A stretch of 64,000 nucleotides of DNA from an uncultured bacterium (GTDB taxonomy: Bacteria; Cyanobacteriota; Vampirovibrionia; Gastranaerophilales; Gastranaerophilaceae), in contig CASDWY010000029.1 in NCBI GenBank assembly GCA_949284985.1, forward strand, positions 1 through 64,000. Reading direction: 5' to 3'. A program made the position numbers and the translations under genes. This document shows, piece by piece, positions 24,543 through 31,478 of this stretch (its first letter is position 1; every line of letters starts with the position of its first letter). The notes beneath the pieces are model-generated. The model was not told the DNA's origin and did no database searches. It saw nothing but the letters and a program-made list of their open reading frames with translations.

Positions 24543-25646
24543 TTATTCCATCCTTAAAACATTCTTTTCTATTAATAGATAATATAATATTGCATAAACA
24601 GTATTTACACTAACAGCATTTCCTGCTTGCTTGTACAACTGATGATTACTAATGTCCGCTTTTTGACAATTTCTACAATACGATGCTGGGAAACCTTGAA
24701 ACCTAAGGGCTTCAAGAGGTGTTATCTTACGAATTCTCTTTTCAATAAGTTCTTCTTTGGTGAAAACAATTTCTTTGTATTTTATCGGGTCTTCTGCATT
24801 AATAAAGTCATCACTAAAATAGTTATCTTGGCAAGCCCTATGCATTTTAACCATAGTTGCTGTTAATGGCTTTGCAATTATAGGATTTATTTCTGATTTG
24901 CTTGAAAAGTTCTTGGTTCCATTTGATAGAATTGTAGGTTTTAAAACCTTTGAAATATAATACTTTTCGTCTACTTTTTTTTCTAAAACATCTAATACAT
25001 TATTTTGTATTTGCAATGAAGTTCTGTTTTTTATTTTATTAAATGAATCTTTCACAAGCTCTTGTGAGAACTCAAATCCTTTTTGTAAAGGGGTTTTAGA
25101 TGCAAAAATAAAAACTCTATTTCTAGTTTGTGCTAAACCAAAATTATTTGTATTAAAAATATCATGATATATATATGGATAGCCAGCCTTCTTAATTAAA
25201 GCAAGTATAGTTTTAAATGTTTCACCATTATTATGTGAAACTAAATTTCTTACATTCTCTAATAATATAATTTGAGGTTGCTTTTCCTTTAAAATATCTA
25301 TAATTTTAAAAAATACATTTCCTCTTAAATCATCAAAACCTTTCTGTAAGCCCATCATGCTAAATGCTTGACAAGGGAATCCTCCAGTTAGTAAAGAAAA
25401 ATCGTCTAAATGTGTTATATTCTTTTTGTCTTCTGTAAATTTAACGATATCCCCAATTTCAAGTTCATTATTAGTATTAAAATTTGCTTTATAACTTTGA
25501 GTAGCATAATTATCTATCTCTGAAAAACCAACACAATGTATATTTACACCAAAATCCTGCCCTAGAAGTTCTAGTGCTAAACGGAATCCTCCAATTCCTG
25601 CAAATAATTCTAAATGTTTTAATTCTCTATTTTTTTTATTATGCAC
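24543..25646 (-). CDS. DNA (cytosine-5) methyltransferase
   Basis: 367 residues with motif I FAGIGGFRLAL (from 15), motif IV GGFPCQAFSMMG (catalytic Cys 92), motif VI ENVRNL, motif VIII AQTRNRVFIF, a target-recognition region (about 200-300) and motif X QAGNAVSVN. A GTG at 25646 is the only start before motif I. It overlaps the upstream methylase gene by 28 bp. The Cys-rich end of the recognition region (SYCRNCQKAD) is unusual. Two m5C enzymes in one system usually mean an asymmetric site with one enzyme per strand. Confidence 0.95.
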   Translation of the reverse strand: MHNKKNRELKHLELFAGIGGFRLALELLGQDFGVNIHCVGFSEIDNYATQSYKANFNTNNELEIGDIVKFTEDKKNITHLDDFSLLTGGFPCQAFSMMGLQKGFDDLRGNVFFKIIDILKEKQPQIILLENVRNLVSHNNGETFKTILALIKKAGYPYIYHDIFNTNNFGLAQTRNRVFIFASKTPLQKGFEFSQELVKDSFNKIKNRTSLQIQNNVLDVLEKKVDEKYYISKVLKPTILSNGTKNFSSKSEINPIIAKPLTATMVKMHRACQDNYFSDDFINAEDPIKYKEIVFTKEELIEKRIRKITPLEALRFQGFPASYCRNCQKADISNHQLYKQAGNAVSVNTVYAILYYLLIEKNVLRME

Positions 25647-26764
25647 TTTCCTATTACCTCTGCTAATTTAACTGGCACTGCATTACCTATTTGCATATAC
25701 CAACTATTTTGCGGACCTTTAAAAACATAGTCATCTGGAAATGTTTGTACTCTGGCTGCTTCTCTTGGTGATAAACCTCTTGCTTGAGTAGGGTGTATAT
25801 ACATATTACAATCAAATTTCATATGAGATGTAATTGTTTTACATACTTCATTTTCTGATAATTTATAATATTTATCTTTAAATATATCATTTCTACTCTT
25901 ATATGGCATTATATCCTTGATTGATTCATGTAAAGAATTGCATCCCTGTGGTAATAAACTAAAGATTTTAATATCTCGTTCATTATTATACCTACTTTTA
26001 TGGTTATAGATTTTAGAAATATTCCTGTTATTGTTGATAAAATTATAAAATGTAGTGCGTTTATAATTATAATCTCTTTCAAAATAGCCACATTTTTCAT
26101 CTTCATATTCAGTATTATTTTTCAATTTATTTGGTTGTAATTTAGGTAGGTCTAATATTGCAGTACCCAATGTTACAATTTTAGATTTCTTACAACTTTC
26201 TATTTCGTCAAAAATTTGGCTTGATTTAATTCCTATACGATTACCAATAACAATTAATCGTTCTCTATTTTGAGGTACCCCAAAATCTTTAGCATTAAGA
26301 ATTTTGTATTCAATATCATATTTTAAACCTAGCTTATTATGAAAATCATCTAAGATTTCCTCCATTTTTTTAGCCATGCCCTTTACATTTTCCATAATAA
26401 AAAATTTAGGTTTTGTTACGCTTAAAAATTCCAAATAACTTTTATATAAATGATTTCTAGGGTCATCAATTAATCTTTGTCGATTTGCCATAGAAAATCC
26501 TTGACAAGGTGGACCACCACATACCAAAGAAATATTGTCAAAATGATGTTTATACATATCAATGTTTTGTAATAGATTATTTATATCACCGACAAACATC
26601 TGCTCTTTTGAGAGTTTTCTATTATATAGATATGTTTCAGCACAAGTAGCATTAATTTCGTTTGCAAAAACAACTTGAAACCCAGCTTGCTCTAGCCCAA
26701 GACTTAAGCCTCCTGCCCCAGCAAATAAATCTACAAACTTATATGCTTTGTCATCTTTTGTCAT
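25619..26764 (-). CDS. DNA (cytosine-5) methyltransferase
   Basis: 381 residues from the ATG at 26764 (AGGTGG just upstream). Motif I FAGAGGLSLGLEQAGF, motif IV GGPPCQGFSMANRQR (catalytic Cys 87), motif VI MENVKG, motif VIII PQNRERLIVIG and motif X QIGNAVPVKL are all present, so it should be active. First gene of the restriction-modification operon, as expected for protection before cleavage. The promoter TTGATA...TATATT (about 26783-26810, minus strand) lies directly upstream. No controller (C) protein gene is seen. Confidence 0.95.
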   Translation of the reverse strand: MTKDDKAYKFVDLFAGAGGLSLGLEQAGFQVVFANEINATCAETYLYNRKLSKEQMFVGDINNLLQNIDMYKHHFDNISLVCGGPPCQGFSMANRQRLIDDPRNHLYKSYLEFLSVTKPKFFIMENVKGMAKKMEEILDDFHNKLGLKYDIEYKILNAKDFGVPQNRERLIVIGNRIGIKSSQIFDEIESCKKSKIVTLGTAILDLPKLQPNKLKNNTEYEDEKCGYFERDYNYKRTTFYNFINNNRNISKIYNHKSRYNNERDIKIFSLLPQGCNSLHESIKDIMPYKSRNDIFKDKYYKLSENEVCKTITSHMKFDCNMYIHPTQARGLSPREAARVQTFPDDYVFKGPQNSWYMQIGNAVPVKLAEVIGKCIIKKIEN

Positions 26765-26959
26765 ATTCCACCTGCTACTCAAAATATAACATAAATATAA
26801 TTGTTATCAAAGTTTGTAAAGATGATTAAAATACACAAAGTTACCTAAATTATTAATTTAAATTGTTTATTTAAAATACTACTTCTGTTATTATTAAGTA
26901 ATTTAGATTGTTAAATTTTTATCAAGACTGAAGGCAAGAAATCTTAGACAAGCACTATT

Positions 26960-27085
26960 TTACGCAATATATCTAGAAACCCATTGATTCAACATATAAA
27001 CTAGTTTTGCACTATCTTTATTCATTAACTGCAATTTTAATGTTGTAATAAATGGTTCGATATAAAACGCATTATTTCCGCCATT
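26960..27085 (-). other. proposed attR 1 with detached recombinase 3' end (41 codons)
   Basis: On the minus strand, starting at the shared AAT-GGC-GG of the tRNA end, the frame of the recombinase continues for 41 codons to TAA at 26962-26960. It encodes ...NAFYIEPFITTLKLQ... and ends LNQWVSRYIA. In a circle formed by joining 16649 to 27085 this would replace the tRNA-derived tail. At about 70% AT an open run of this length has roughly a 4% chance, so it is supportive, not decisive. The flanks 26783-26959 hold only the methylase promoter. Confidence 0.55.
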
Positions 27086-27089
27086 TAAA

Positions 27090-27116
27090 AAGAAGTCAAA
27101 AGGCTTCTTTTTTTTT
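27090..27116 (+). terminator. terminator at attR 1
   Basis: AAGAAGTC pairs with GGCTTCTT (one G-T pair) around AAAA, followed by a run of T. It stands at the same distance from CCGCCATTT as the terminators at 16660 and 28232 do from their copies, as if each were once a tRNA terminator. Confidence 0.7.
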
Positions 27117-27120
27117 GTAC

Positions 27121-27140
27121 TCGTCTCTAACTCGCGACCT
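27121..27140 (-). repeat. inverted fragment of a tRNA 3' half
   Basis: On the minus strand AGGTCGCGAGTTAGAGACGA matches the tRNA-Asp variable and T-arm segment (AGGTCGCGAGTTCGAGCCTC) at 16 of 20 positions. The orientation is opposite to the intact tRNA. No acceptor end follows, so it is a scrap. Confidence 0.4.
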
Positions 27141-27190
27141 ACGGCCGCTCCCTCTATTTGCTTATGTGCTTATCTGATATTTTATAATTT

Positions 27191-27250
27191 TTACACTAAG
27201 AATGAGACATTTAGCAAGTAGGATGTGGTAACTTTGGCAGTCCCGTCATG
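27191..27250 (-). other. att-like site 2 with a 19-codon in-frame tail
   Basis: CAGTCCCGTCATGTTAA (27238-27254) agrees with the tRNA end and following bases (CAGTCCCGCCATTTTTAA) at most positions of its first 13. On the minus strand the recombinase-equivalent frame is open for 19 codons to TAA at 27193-27191. Probably the scar of another insertion; the 165 bp between sites 1 and 2 contain no gene. Confidence 0.4.
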
Positions 27251-27294
27251 TTAATAAAAATTATATTATGAAGTTTTTTTATTGCTTTTATATC

Positions 27295-27470
27295 TAATCT
27301 AGAATCGTAAGAGAGCGAAAATTCACCTTACCTCTCACAAAACAATTCGCAGGATTGTTTTGTTCGGCAGAGTGTCATCTTACTCACTTTTTCAAGTGAG
27401 ACTCACCTAGCTCCACACTCGGTTATTGACCTCTACAAGTGAAGCACGGCTCAAACTTGTATAATGAGCA
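27295..27470. other. intergenic region with three hairpins, downstream of Fic
   Basis: Three perfect stems follow each other: ACAAAACAAT/ATTGTTTTGT (27337-27363), CTCACTT/AAGTGAG (27383-27400) and TACAAGT/ACTTGTA (27434-27461). The base composition is less AT-rich than its surroundings. No frame of note. It could be an RNA gene on either strand, a replication or transfer site of the older element, or the leader of something lost. Confidence 0.4.
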
Positions 27471-28079
27471 TTATTTTAATTCTTCTGCTCTGTACACAGC
27501 ATAACCCTCATAATGGTAACTTGCATCAATGCCTTTCATATAGACTTCTCTGCTACTGATTTCTGTGGTTAGTGCTTCTTTTAAAAGGGCTTTTATTTCC
27601 ACGCTTTTAATTGGACTTCTTTCCATTGCCAATAGATAATCTTCCTTGTCTATTTTGCTCCAATCAACAACTTGCCCTAACTCTTTTTTAAAAATCAAAT
27701 CAAGCCAAATTCTTGCACTTCTACCATTACCTTCTCTAAAAGGATGAGCAACATTCATTTCTACGTATTTTTCAACAATCTCATCAAAATTAGATTGCGG
27801 CATATTGTCAATGTGCTCTAACGCAGATTTAAGATACATAACAGGTGCAAATCTAAAATTACCTTTTGCAATATTTACAGTTCTTATTTCTCCTGCAAAA
27901 TCATAGATTTCATCAAACAAATATTTGTGAATAAAAGCGAGAGATTCAAATGTTCCAACTTTCAAATCGTAAATAACCTTGTTCTCAAAAAGCTCTATTG
28001 CTTTAAGCTTACTTATTTTTTCTTCTACTCTAAAAAGCTCTGTTGAATCAGTTATGCCTAATTTGTTTTCTAAAGTCAT
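27471..28079 (-). CDS. Fic-domain protein (putative AMP transferase)
   Basis: 202 residues with the Fic motif HPFREGNGRSARIW at about 112-125 (catalytic His; GNGR binds the nucleotide phosphates), preceded by a flap region (NIAKGNFRFAP) that positions the target. Fic enzymes usually transfer AMP to a protein hydroxyl. The inhibitory (S/T)xxxE(G/N) motif is not evident in this protein, and no small antitoxin gene adjoins it, so control is unclear. AGGGG precedes the ATG. It starts nine bases after the end of the proposed recombinase tail at site 3, on the same strand, as cargo of an older element. Confidence 0.9.
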   Translation of the reverse strand: MTLENKLGITDSTELFRVEEKISKLKAIELFENKVIYDLKVGTFESLAFIHKYLFDEIYDFAGEIRTVNIAKGNFRFAPVMYLKSALEHIDNMPQSNFDEIVEKYVEMNVAHPFREGNGRSARIWLDLIFKKELGQVVDWSKIDKEDYLLAMERSPIKSVEIKALLKEALTTEISSREVYMKGIDASYHYEGYAVYRAEELK

Positions 28080-28087
28080 AATTACCC

Positions 28088-28225
28088 CTATACGACTATT
28101 CTATCATAAAAATTATTAATTAGTTTGTTTATCTTTAAACAAACTATAGATACATAATTTGTTTGTAAATTTATATAATATCTCTTCAACAAAAGTTCGA
28201 ACCTAGAAGCGTCAGTTCCGCCATT
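28088..28225 (-). other. att-like site 3 with a 45-codon in-frame tail, outermost island end
   Basis: CGTCAGTTCCGCCATTT (28210-28226) matches the tRNA-Asp 3' end (16634-16650) at 16 of 17 positions and shares TTCCGCCATTTAAA with site 1. On the minus strand the recombinase-equivalent frame stays open for 45 codons (NGGTDASRFELLLKRYY...) to TAG at 28090-28088, just before the Fic start. I take it as the right end of the first element to enter this tRNA. The rest of 28080-28372 holds only the terminator and the next gene's leader. Confidence 0.6.
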
Positions 28226-28231
28226 TAAATC

Positions 28232-28257
28232 AAGAGCCTTTTTTGAGGCTCTTTTTT
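28232..28257 (+). terminator. terminator, probably the original one of tRNA-Asp
   Basis: AAGAGCCT and AGGCTCTT arms around a T-rich loop, followed by T. It lies six bases beyond the outermost tRNA-end copy and has the same stem type as the terminator of tRNA-Val (45388), as expected for a chromosomal tRNA terminator displaced by insertion. Confidence 0.75.
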
Positions 28258-28372
28258 CTTGTTTTACGAGACTTTTGCTGATAAAGGACTTTAACTTTTC
28301 ATAAAATTCTTGATTTTAATTGAAAAATATAGTATTTCATTATTATAGATTTGTTATAAAGGAGTCTTGTCA

Positions 28373-28912
28373 ATGAACAAAAATGTGTTGATTTTGGCTA
28401 CAAGTCCGCGTAAAAATGCTAATTCAAGCCGGCTGGCTGAAGCATTTTGCAAAGGAGTTAAGGATGCCGGCAATTCTGCAGAGATTGTTTATTTATATAA
28501 TAAACAAGTTGGTTTTTGCTGTGGGTGTCTTTCTTGTCAAAGGACCAGAAAATGTATTATTAAGGATGATGTGAATTACATTGTTGACAAAATGAGTGAA
28601 GCTGATGTTATTGTTTGGGCATCTCCGATTTATTACTATGATGTGTGTGCGCAAATGAAAACACTTATTGATAGGTCTAACCCATTGTTTGGAACTAATT
28701 ATAAGTTTAGGGATGTTTATTTTTTGGCTTCTTCTGCTGATCAGTCGCAAGATGCTATGGATGGGGCGATTGTGAGTTTGCAAGGTTGGCTTTCTTGTTA
28801 TGGAAAAGCTGAGCTTAAGGGGGTTGTAAAAGCTTTGGGCGTAGAACAAATCGGGGATATTGATGGCTTGCCGGCTCTTGATGAAGCGTATTTGATGGGA
28901 AAAGCTGTTTAA
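28373..28912 (+). CDS. flavodoxin-fold NAD(P)H-dependent FMN reductase
   Basis: 179 residues from the ATG at 28373 (GGAG eight bases upstream). The FMN-phosphate loop is ATSPRKNANSSRLAEAF; WASPIYYYDVCAQMKTLIDR is the typical second FMN-contact segment. The Cys-rich CCGCLSCQRTRKC after strand 2 is usual for the iron-sulfur-flavoprotein-like branch of this family. It would reduce quinones, flavins or Fe centres with NAD(P)H. First gene beyond the island; single, with its own terminator. Confidence 0.88.
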   Translation: MNKNVLILATSPRKNANSSRLAEAFCKGVKDAGNSAEIVYLYNKQVGFCCGCLSCQRTRKCIIKDDVNYIVDKMSEADVIVWASPIYYYDVCAQMKTLIDRSNPLFGTNYKFRDVYFLASSADQSQDAMDGAIVSLQGWLSCYGKAELKGVVKALGVEQIGDIDGLPALDEAYLMGKAV

Positions 28913-28934
28913 TTTAAGTGAAATTATATTGTGT

Positions 28935-28970
28935 AAAAAAGACTGCAAGCTATTACTGCAGTCTTTTTTG
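28935..28970. terminator. bidirectional terminator
   Basis: AAAAAAGACTGCA pairs with TGCAGTCTTTTTT around a 9-base loop. A T tract on one strand and an A tract on the other let it serve both converging neighbours. Confidence 0.9.
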
Positions 28971-28990
28971 TTTATAATGCCGAATTCTTT

Positions 28991-29530
28991 TTATTTCGCA
29001 AAATTTGTAAATTCATTTAGAAGGTCTACTTCTGCATTAGGTGAAAATAAAAGTTGATTATTTACTTCTTTTTTAACGCCTGTTTGGGGATTAATCAAGT
29101 AAACAGTAGGAAATCCTTGTACTTTGTATTCAGCCATATGTTTTGCGTTTTCTGCATTATCTCCATTAATATAAGCTACATTTAATTTTTCTTTAAAGGC
29201 TTTGTTTTTAGTTACTTTGGCAAAAGTCGGTGCAAATCTTTTGCAATAACCGCACCAATCCGCATAGAAAAAGGCAACTATGGGTTTATTAGATTTAAGA
29301 GCTTTTTCAAGAGTTTGGTTTTTAGCATATTTTTTTGTAATAGTTTCTCCTGCCGGTTGTGCTTGTGCAGGTTGTCCACCATTTAAAATTGTTGTTAAAA
29401 CTTTATTTGAATTATAACTATAGTATGCTGAAACTATTGTTCCTGCAGCAATAATTCCTAGAAGTACATATTGTATGACTTTATTTTTTTTACATTTACA
29501 GTTTCTTTCTTTGTGTTCATTTGTTGTCAT
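28991..29530 (-). CDS. membrane-anchored thioredoxin-fold protein
   Basis: 179 residues. A Cys/Lys-rich cytoplasmic head, one transmembrane helix (about 20-40, VIQYVLLGIIAAGTIVSAYY), a short linker and a thioredoxin domain with active site ADWCGYCKRF and the cis-Pro loop GFPTVYLIN. The domain should face the periplasm. The dipeptide between the active Cys residues is GY, seen in oxidising or general thioredoxin-like proteins; substrates are unknown. The N-terminal NCKCKKN is unusual. Confidence 0.88.
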   Translation of the reverse strand: MTTNEHKERNCKCKKNKVIQYVLLGIIAAGTIVSAYYSYNSNKVLTTILNGGQPAQAQPAGETITKKYAKNQTLEKALKSNKPIVAFFYADWCGYCKRFAPTFAKVTKNKAFKEKLNVAYINGDNAENAKHMAEYKVQGFPTVYLINPQTGVKKEVNNQLLFSPNAEVDLLNEFTNFAK

Positions 29531-29654
29531 TTTATTCTCCTTTTTTTTTTTATATGCTAAATAATATCATAATTTGAATAATAAGACTATATTAATATTG
29601 TAAAACTAGTTTAATTGGAGTACAATTTGTTTGATACATAATAATAGGGTGTAA

Positions 29655-30221
29655 ATGGATAAAGTTATAGAAAAGTATGTTGCATTATTAAAGAATTTAT
29701 TTGAAGCTTTTGATAAAGATGAAATTATTGAAGTAGCAAATATTTTAATCAAAGCTAGAGATGAGGGGAAAACAATTTTTGTTATGGGGAATGGTGGTTC
29801 TGGTCTTGCAGCTTCTCATTTTGTTGCAGATATAGGGAAGAGTGCAAGCTATGGTAAAAATAAGCGCTTTAAGGTTGTTTGCTTAAATGATAATATGTCT
29901 ATGCTAATGTCTTATGCTAATGATGTAAGTTATAAGGTTGTATTTTTAGAGCAGTTAAAAAATTTGTTTAGCCCTGGTGATATAGTTATTGGTTTTTCTG
30001 GTAGTGGAAATTCTGAAAATGTAATTAAGGCGATAGAATATGCTAATGATAACGGTGGTATAACAGTAGGGTTTACTGGTTATGATGGTGGCAAACTGAA
30101 GCAAGTTTCTAATTATTCTGTTAATTCAGGTTGTAATGATATTCAAATTTCAGAAGATTTTCATTTAATGATGATACATCTTTTGATGAAAATGATTAAT
30201 GAGAAAGATTTGAACTCTTAG
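29655..30221 (+). CDS. gmhA: SIS-domain sugar-phosphate isomerase, GmhA-like
   Basis: 188 residues, the length of sedoheptulose-7-phosphate isomerase, which makes D-glycero-D-manno-heptose 7-phosphate. The SIS core has VMGNGGSGLAASHFVADIGK near 45 and GFSGSGNSENVIKAIEYA near 118, and the end SEDFHLMMIHLL has the Glu/His of the active site. GmhA, DiaA and AGC-type SIS proteins are close; the RfaE-like kinase at 56132 and glycosyltransferases of the heptosyltransferase family support the heptose role. It converges on the next gene with a 26-bp overlap. Confidence 0.82.
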   Translation: MDKVIEKYVALLKNLFEAFDKDEIIEVANILIKARDEGKTIFVMGNGGSGLAASHFVADIGKSASYGKNKRFKVVCLNDNMSMLMSYANDVSYKVVFLEQLKNLFSPGDIVIGFSGSGNSENVIKAIEYANDNGGITVGFTGYDGGKLKQVSNYSVNSGCNDIQISEDFHLMMIHLLMKMINEKDLNS

Positions 30222-31206
30222 AAAATAAAAGTTTTTCTGCTGTTTCTATAATATCTTCAGGTTTTATTGCTTCCATGCATGGAGTGTAAATTTTTGTGGT
30301 GCCTTTTATATATTTGCATTTTCTGCGATTACAAGGAACGCATTTTAAATTAGATTTTATAGATTGGCAATTAATACCGAAAGTTCCTGTTCTTTGAATT
30401 GGCATGGAGCCGTAAAGACCAATAGATGGGACGCCAAGTGCAGTTGCAATATGTAAAGGTCCGGAATCGCCTGATATCATTAAGTCACATTGCTCAATCA
30501 GTGCTGCATTTTGTTCTAAAGTCGTTTTCCCAACAAAAGAGACTGAATAAGGTATTGAGGTTAGGGGAAGTAAGGCTTTTTCGTCTTCTTTTGCGCCTGT
30601 GAAAATTAAGCTGGCATTGTATTTTTGAGCTAGGATTGTACCTGCTTCTATCCATTTTTCTATAGGGTAGGTTCTGCCTTGGCGTGGTGAAAAAATCCCC
30701 CCTGCATTGAGGGCTATAAGTGGCCTTTTTAAATTTTTGAGCTCTGCTTTTGCATAATTTCTTGCTTCATCTGAAATGTATAGTCTCATTGTATTGGGCA
30801 GTGTTATATTTTTAAAATAATTTTTTGCTGTTTGAAAAAAGTTTTCTACCGCATGTTGTTTAAAAGATTTTTTATAAATAAGTTGTTTTTTTATACCGCT
30901 TAAAAAAACAAGTAGCCTGGTTTTAAAGTTTGGTTGTAAATTTATAGCTATTGTATAATTTTCATTTTTTAATTTATTGGCAAGAATTTTAATTTGATTT
31001 AAATTTAATTCTTCTTTTTTTATTGCCCAAACTTTATCAATTTCTGGGTCATTTTCTAAAAAACAGGCTTGCGTTGATGTTGTAAGATAATGTATCTCTG
31101 TGAGATTGTTTGCTTTTTTTATTGCTCTATAGGTGTTTGTTGTATGCACAACATCGCCTATCGCTCCAAGTCGAATTATTAGTATTTTTTCTTTTTTATT
31201 GTCCAT
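30196..31206 (-). CDS. glycosyltransferase family 9 (heptosyltransferase-like)
   Basis: 336 residues with the GT9 landmarks: N-terminal ILIIRLGAIGDVVHTTNTY (acceptor-side glycine loop) and C-terminal ISGDSGPLHIATALGVPSIGLYGS (nucleotide-sugar site). Family members add heptose from ADP-heptose to lipopolysaccharide core in the cytoplasm. Near the C-terminus CVPCNRRKCKYIKG is a Cys-rich insert often seen in GT9 of this kind. No Shine-Dalgarno; a consensus promoter places the mRNA start at or next to the ATG. Confidence 0.88.
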   Translation of the reverse strand: MDNKKEKILIIRLGAIGDVVHTTNTYRAIKKANNLTEIHYLTTSTQACFLENDPEIDKVWAIKKEELNLNQIKILANKLKNENYTIAINLQPNFKTRLLVFLSGIKKQLIYKKSFKQHAVENFFQTAKNYFKNITLPNTMRLYISDEARNYAKAELKNLKRPLIALNAGGIFSPRQGRTYPIEKWIEAGTILAQKYNASLIFTGAKEDEKALLPLTSIPYSVSFVGKTTLEQNAALIEQCDLMISGDSGPLHIATALGVPSIGLYGSMPIQRTGTFGINCQSIKSNLKCVPCNRRKCKYIKGTTKIYTPCMEAIKPEDIIETAEKLLFSKSSNLSH

Positions 31207-31212
31207 ATTAGA

Positions 31213-31241
31213 ATTATAAAATTATAACTAAATAGTGTCAA
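31213..31241 (-). promoter_or_regulatory. consensus promoter giving a probably leaderless mRNA
   Basis: TTGACA (31241-31236), 17 bases, TATAAT (31218-31213) on the minus strand; the ATG of the GT9 gene is at 31206, six bases after the -10, where transcription should begin. The rest of the 31242-31478 gap shows no convincing gene. Confidence 0.75.
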
Positions 31242-31478
31242 TTTGATATATAATGCTTTTATATGGGAGTGGGATGTAAGAGATTACTTAATATTTTTAG
31301 AAGATATATATTTACAGCTAAAATCAGTCCTTGAAAAATGTATGTGTCGAAGATTTTCTCATAGGTTATGGTTAATTCTGCATTAAAAATACGCCAGACA
31401 AAGATACATGGCATTGAGTTCCGGCAGTAAGCAATATTTATGTAAGATGCTTCTTAAATAATAGAGAACTTAGTTTAA

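Larger units (their letters stand above)
16634..27086. mobile_element. integrative plasmid-like element in tRNA-Asp
   Basis: The left end is the tRNA 3' end (core CCGCCATTT, 16642-16650); the proposed right end repeats CCGCCATTT at 27078-27086, about 10.4 kb away. Inside are a large serine recombinase at the left end, iterons, two initiator candidates, a small serine resolvase and a restriction-modification operon. There is no relaxase, coupling protein, capsid or tail gene, so it is neither a conjugative element nor a prophage by content. It may be mobilised in trans. The nine-base identity alone is weak; the shared reading frame at both ends is the second support. The outer site at 28210-28226 is the alternative right end. 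Confidence 0.7.

Noticed and set aside
27471-28079. Fic/antitoxin pair
   Set aside because: No small antitoxin frame adjoins the Fic gene and no clear inhibitory motif is seen in it.
16634-28226. Prophage or conjugative element
   Set aside because: No capsid, portal, terminase, relaxase or type IV secretion genes are seen in the island.
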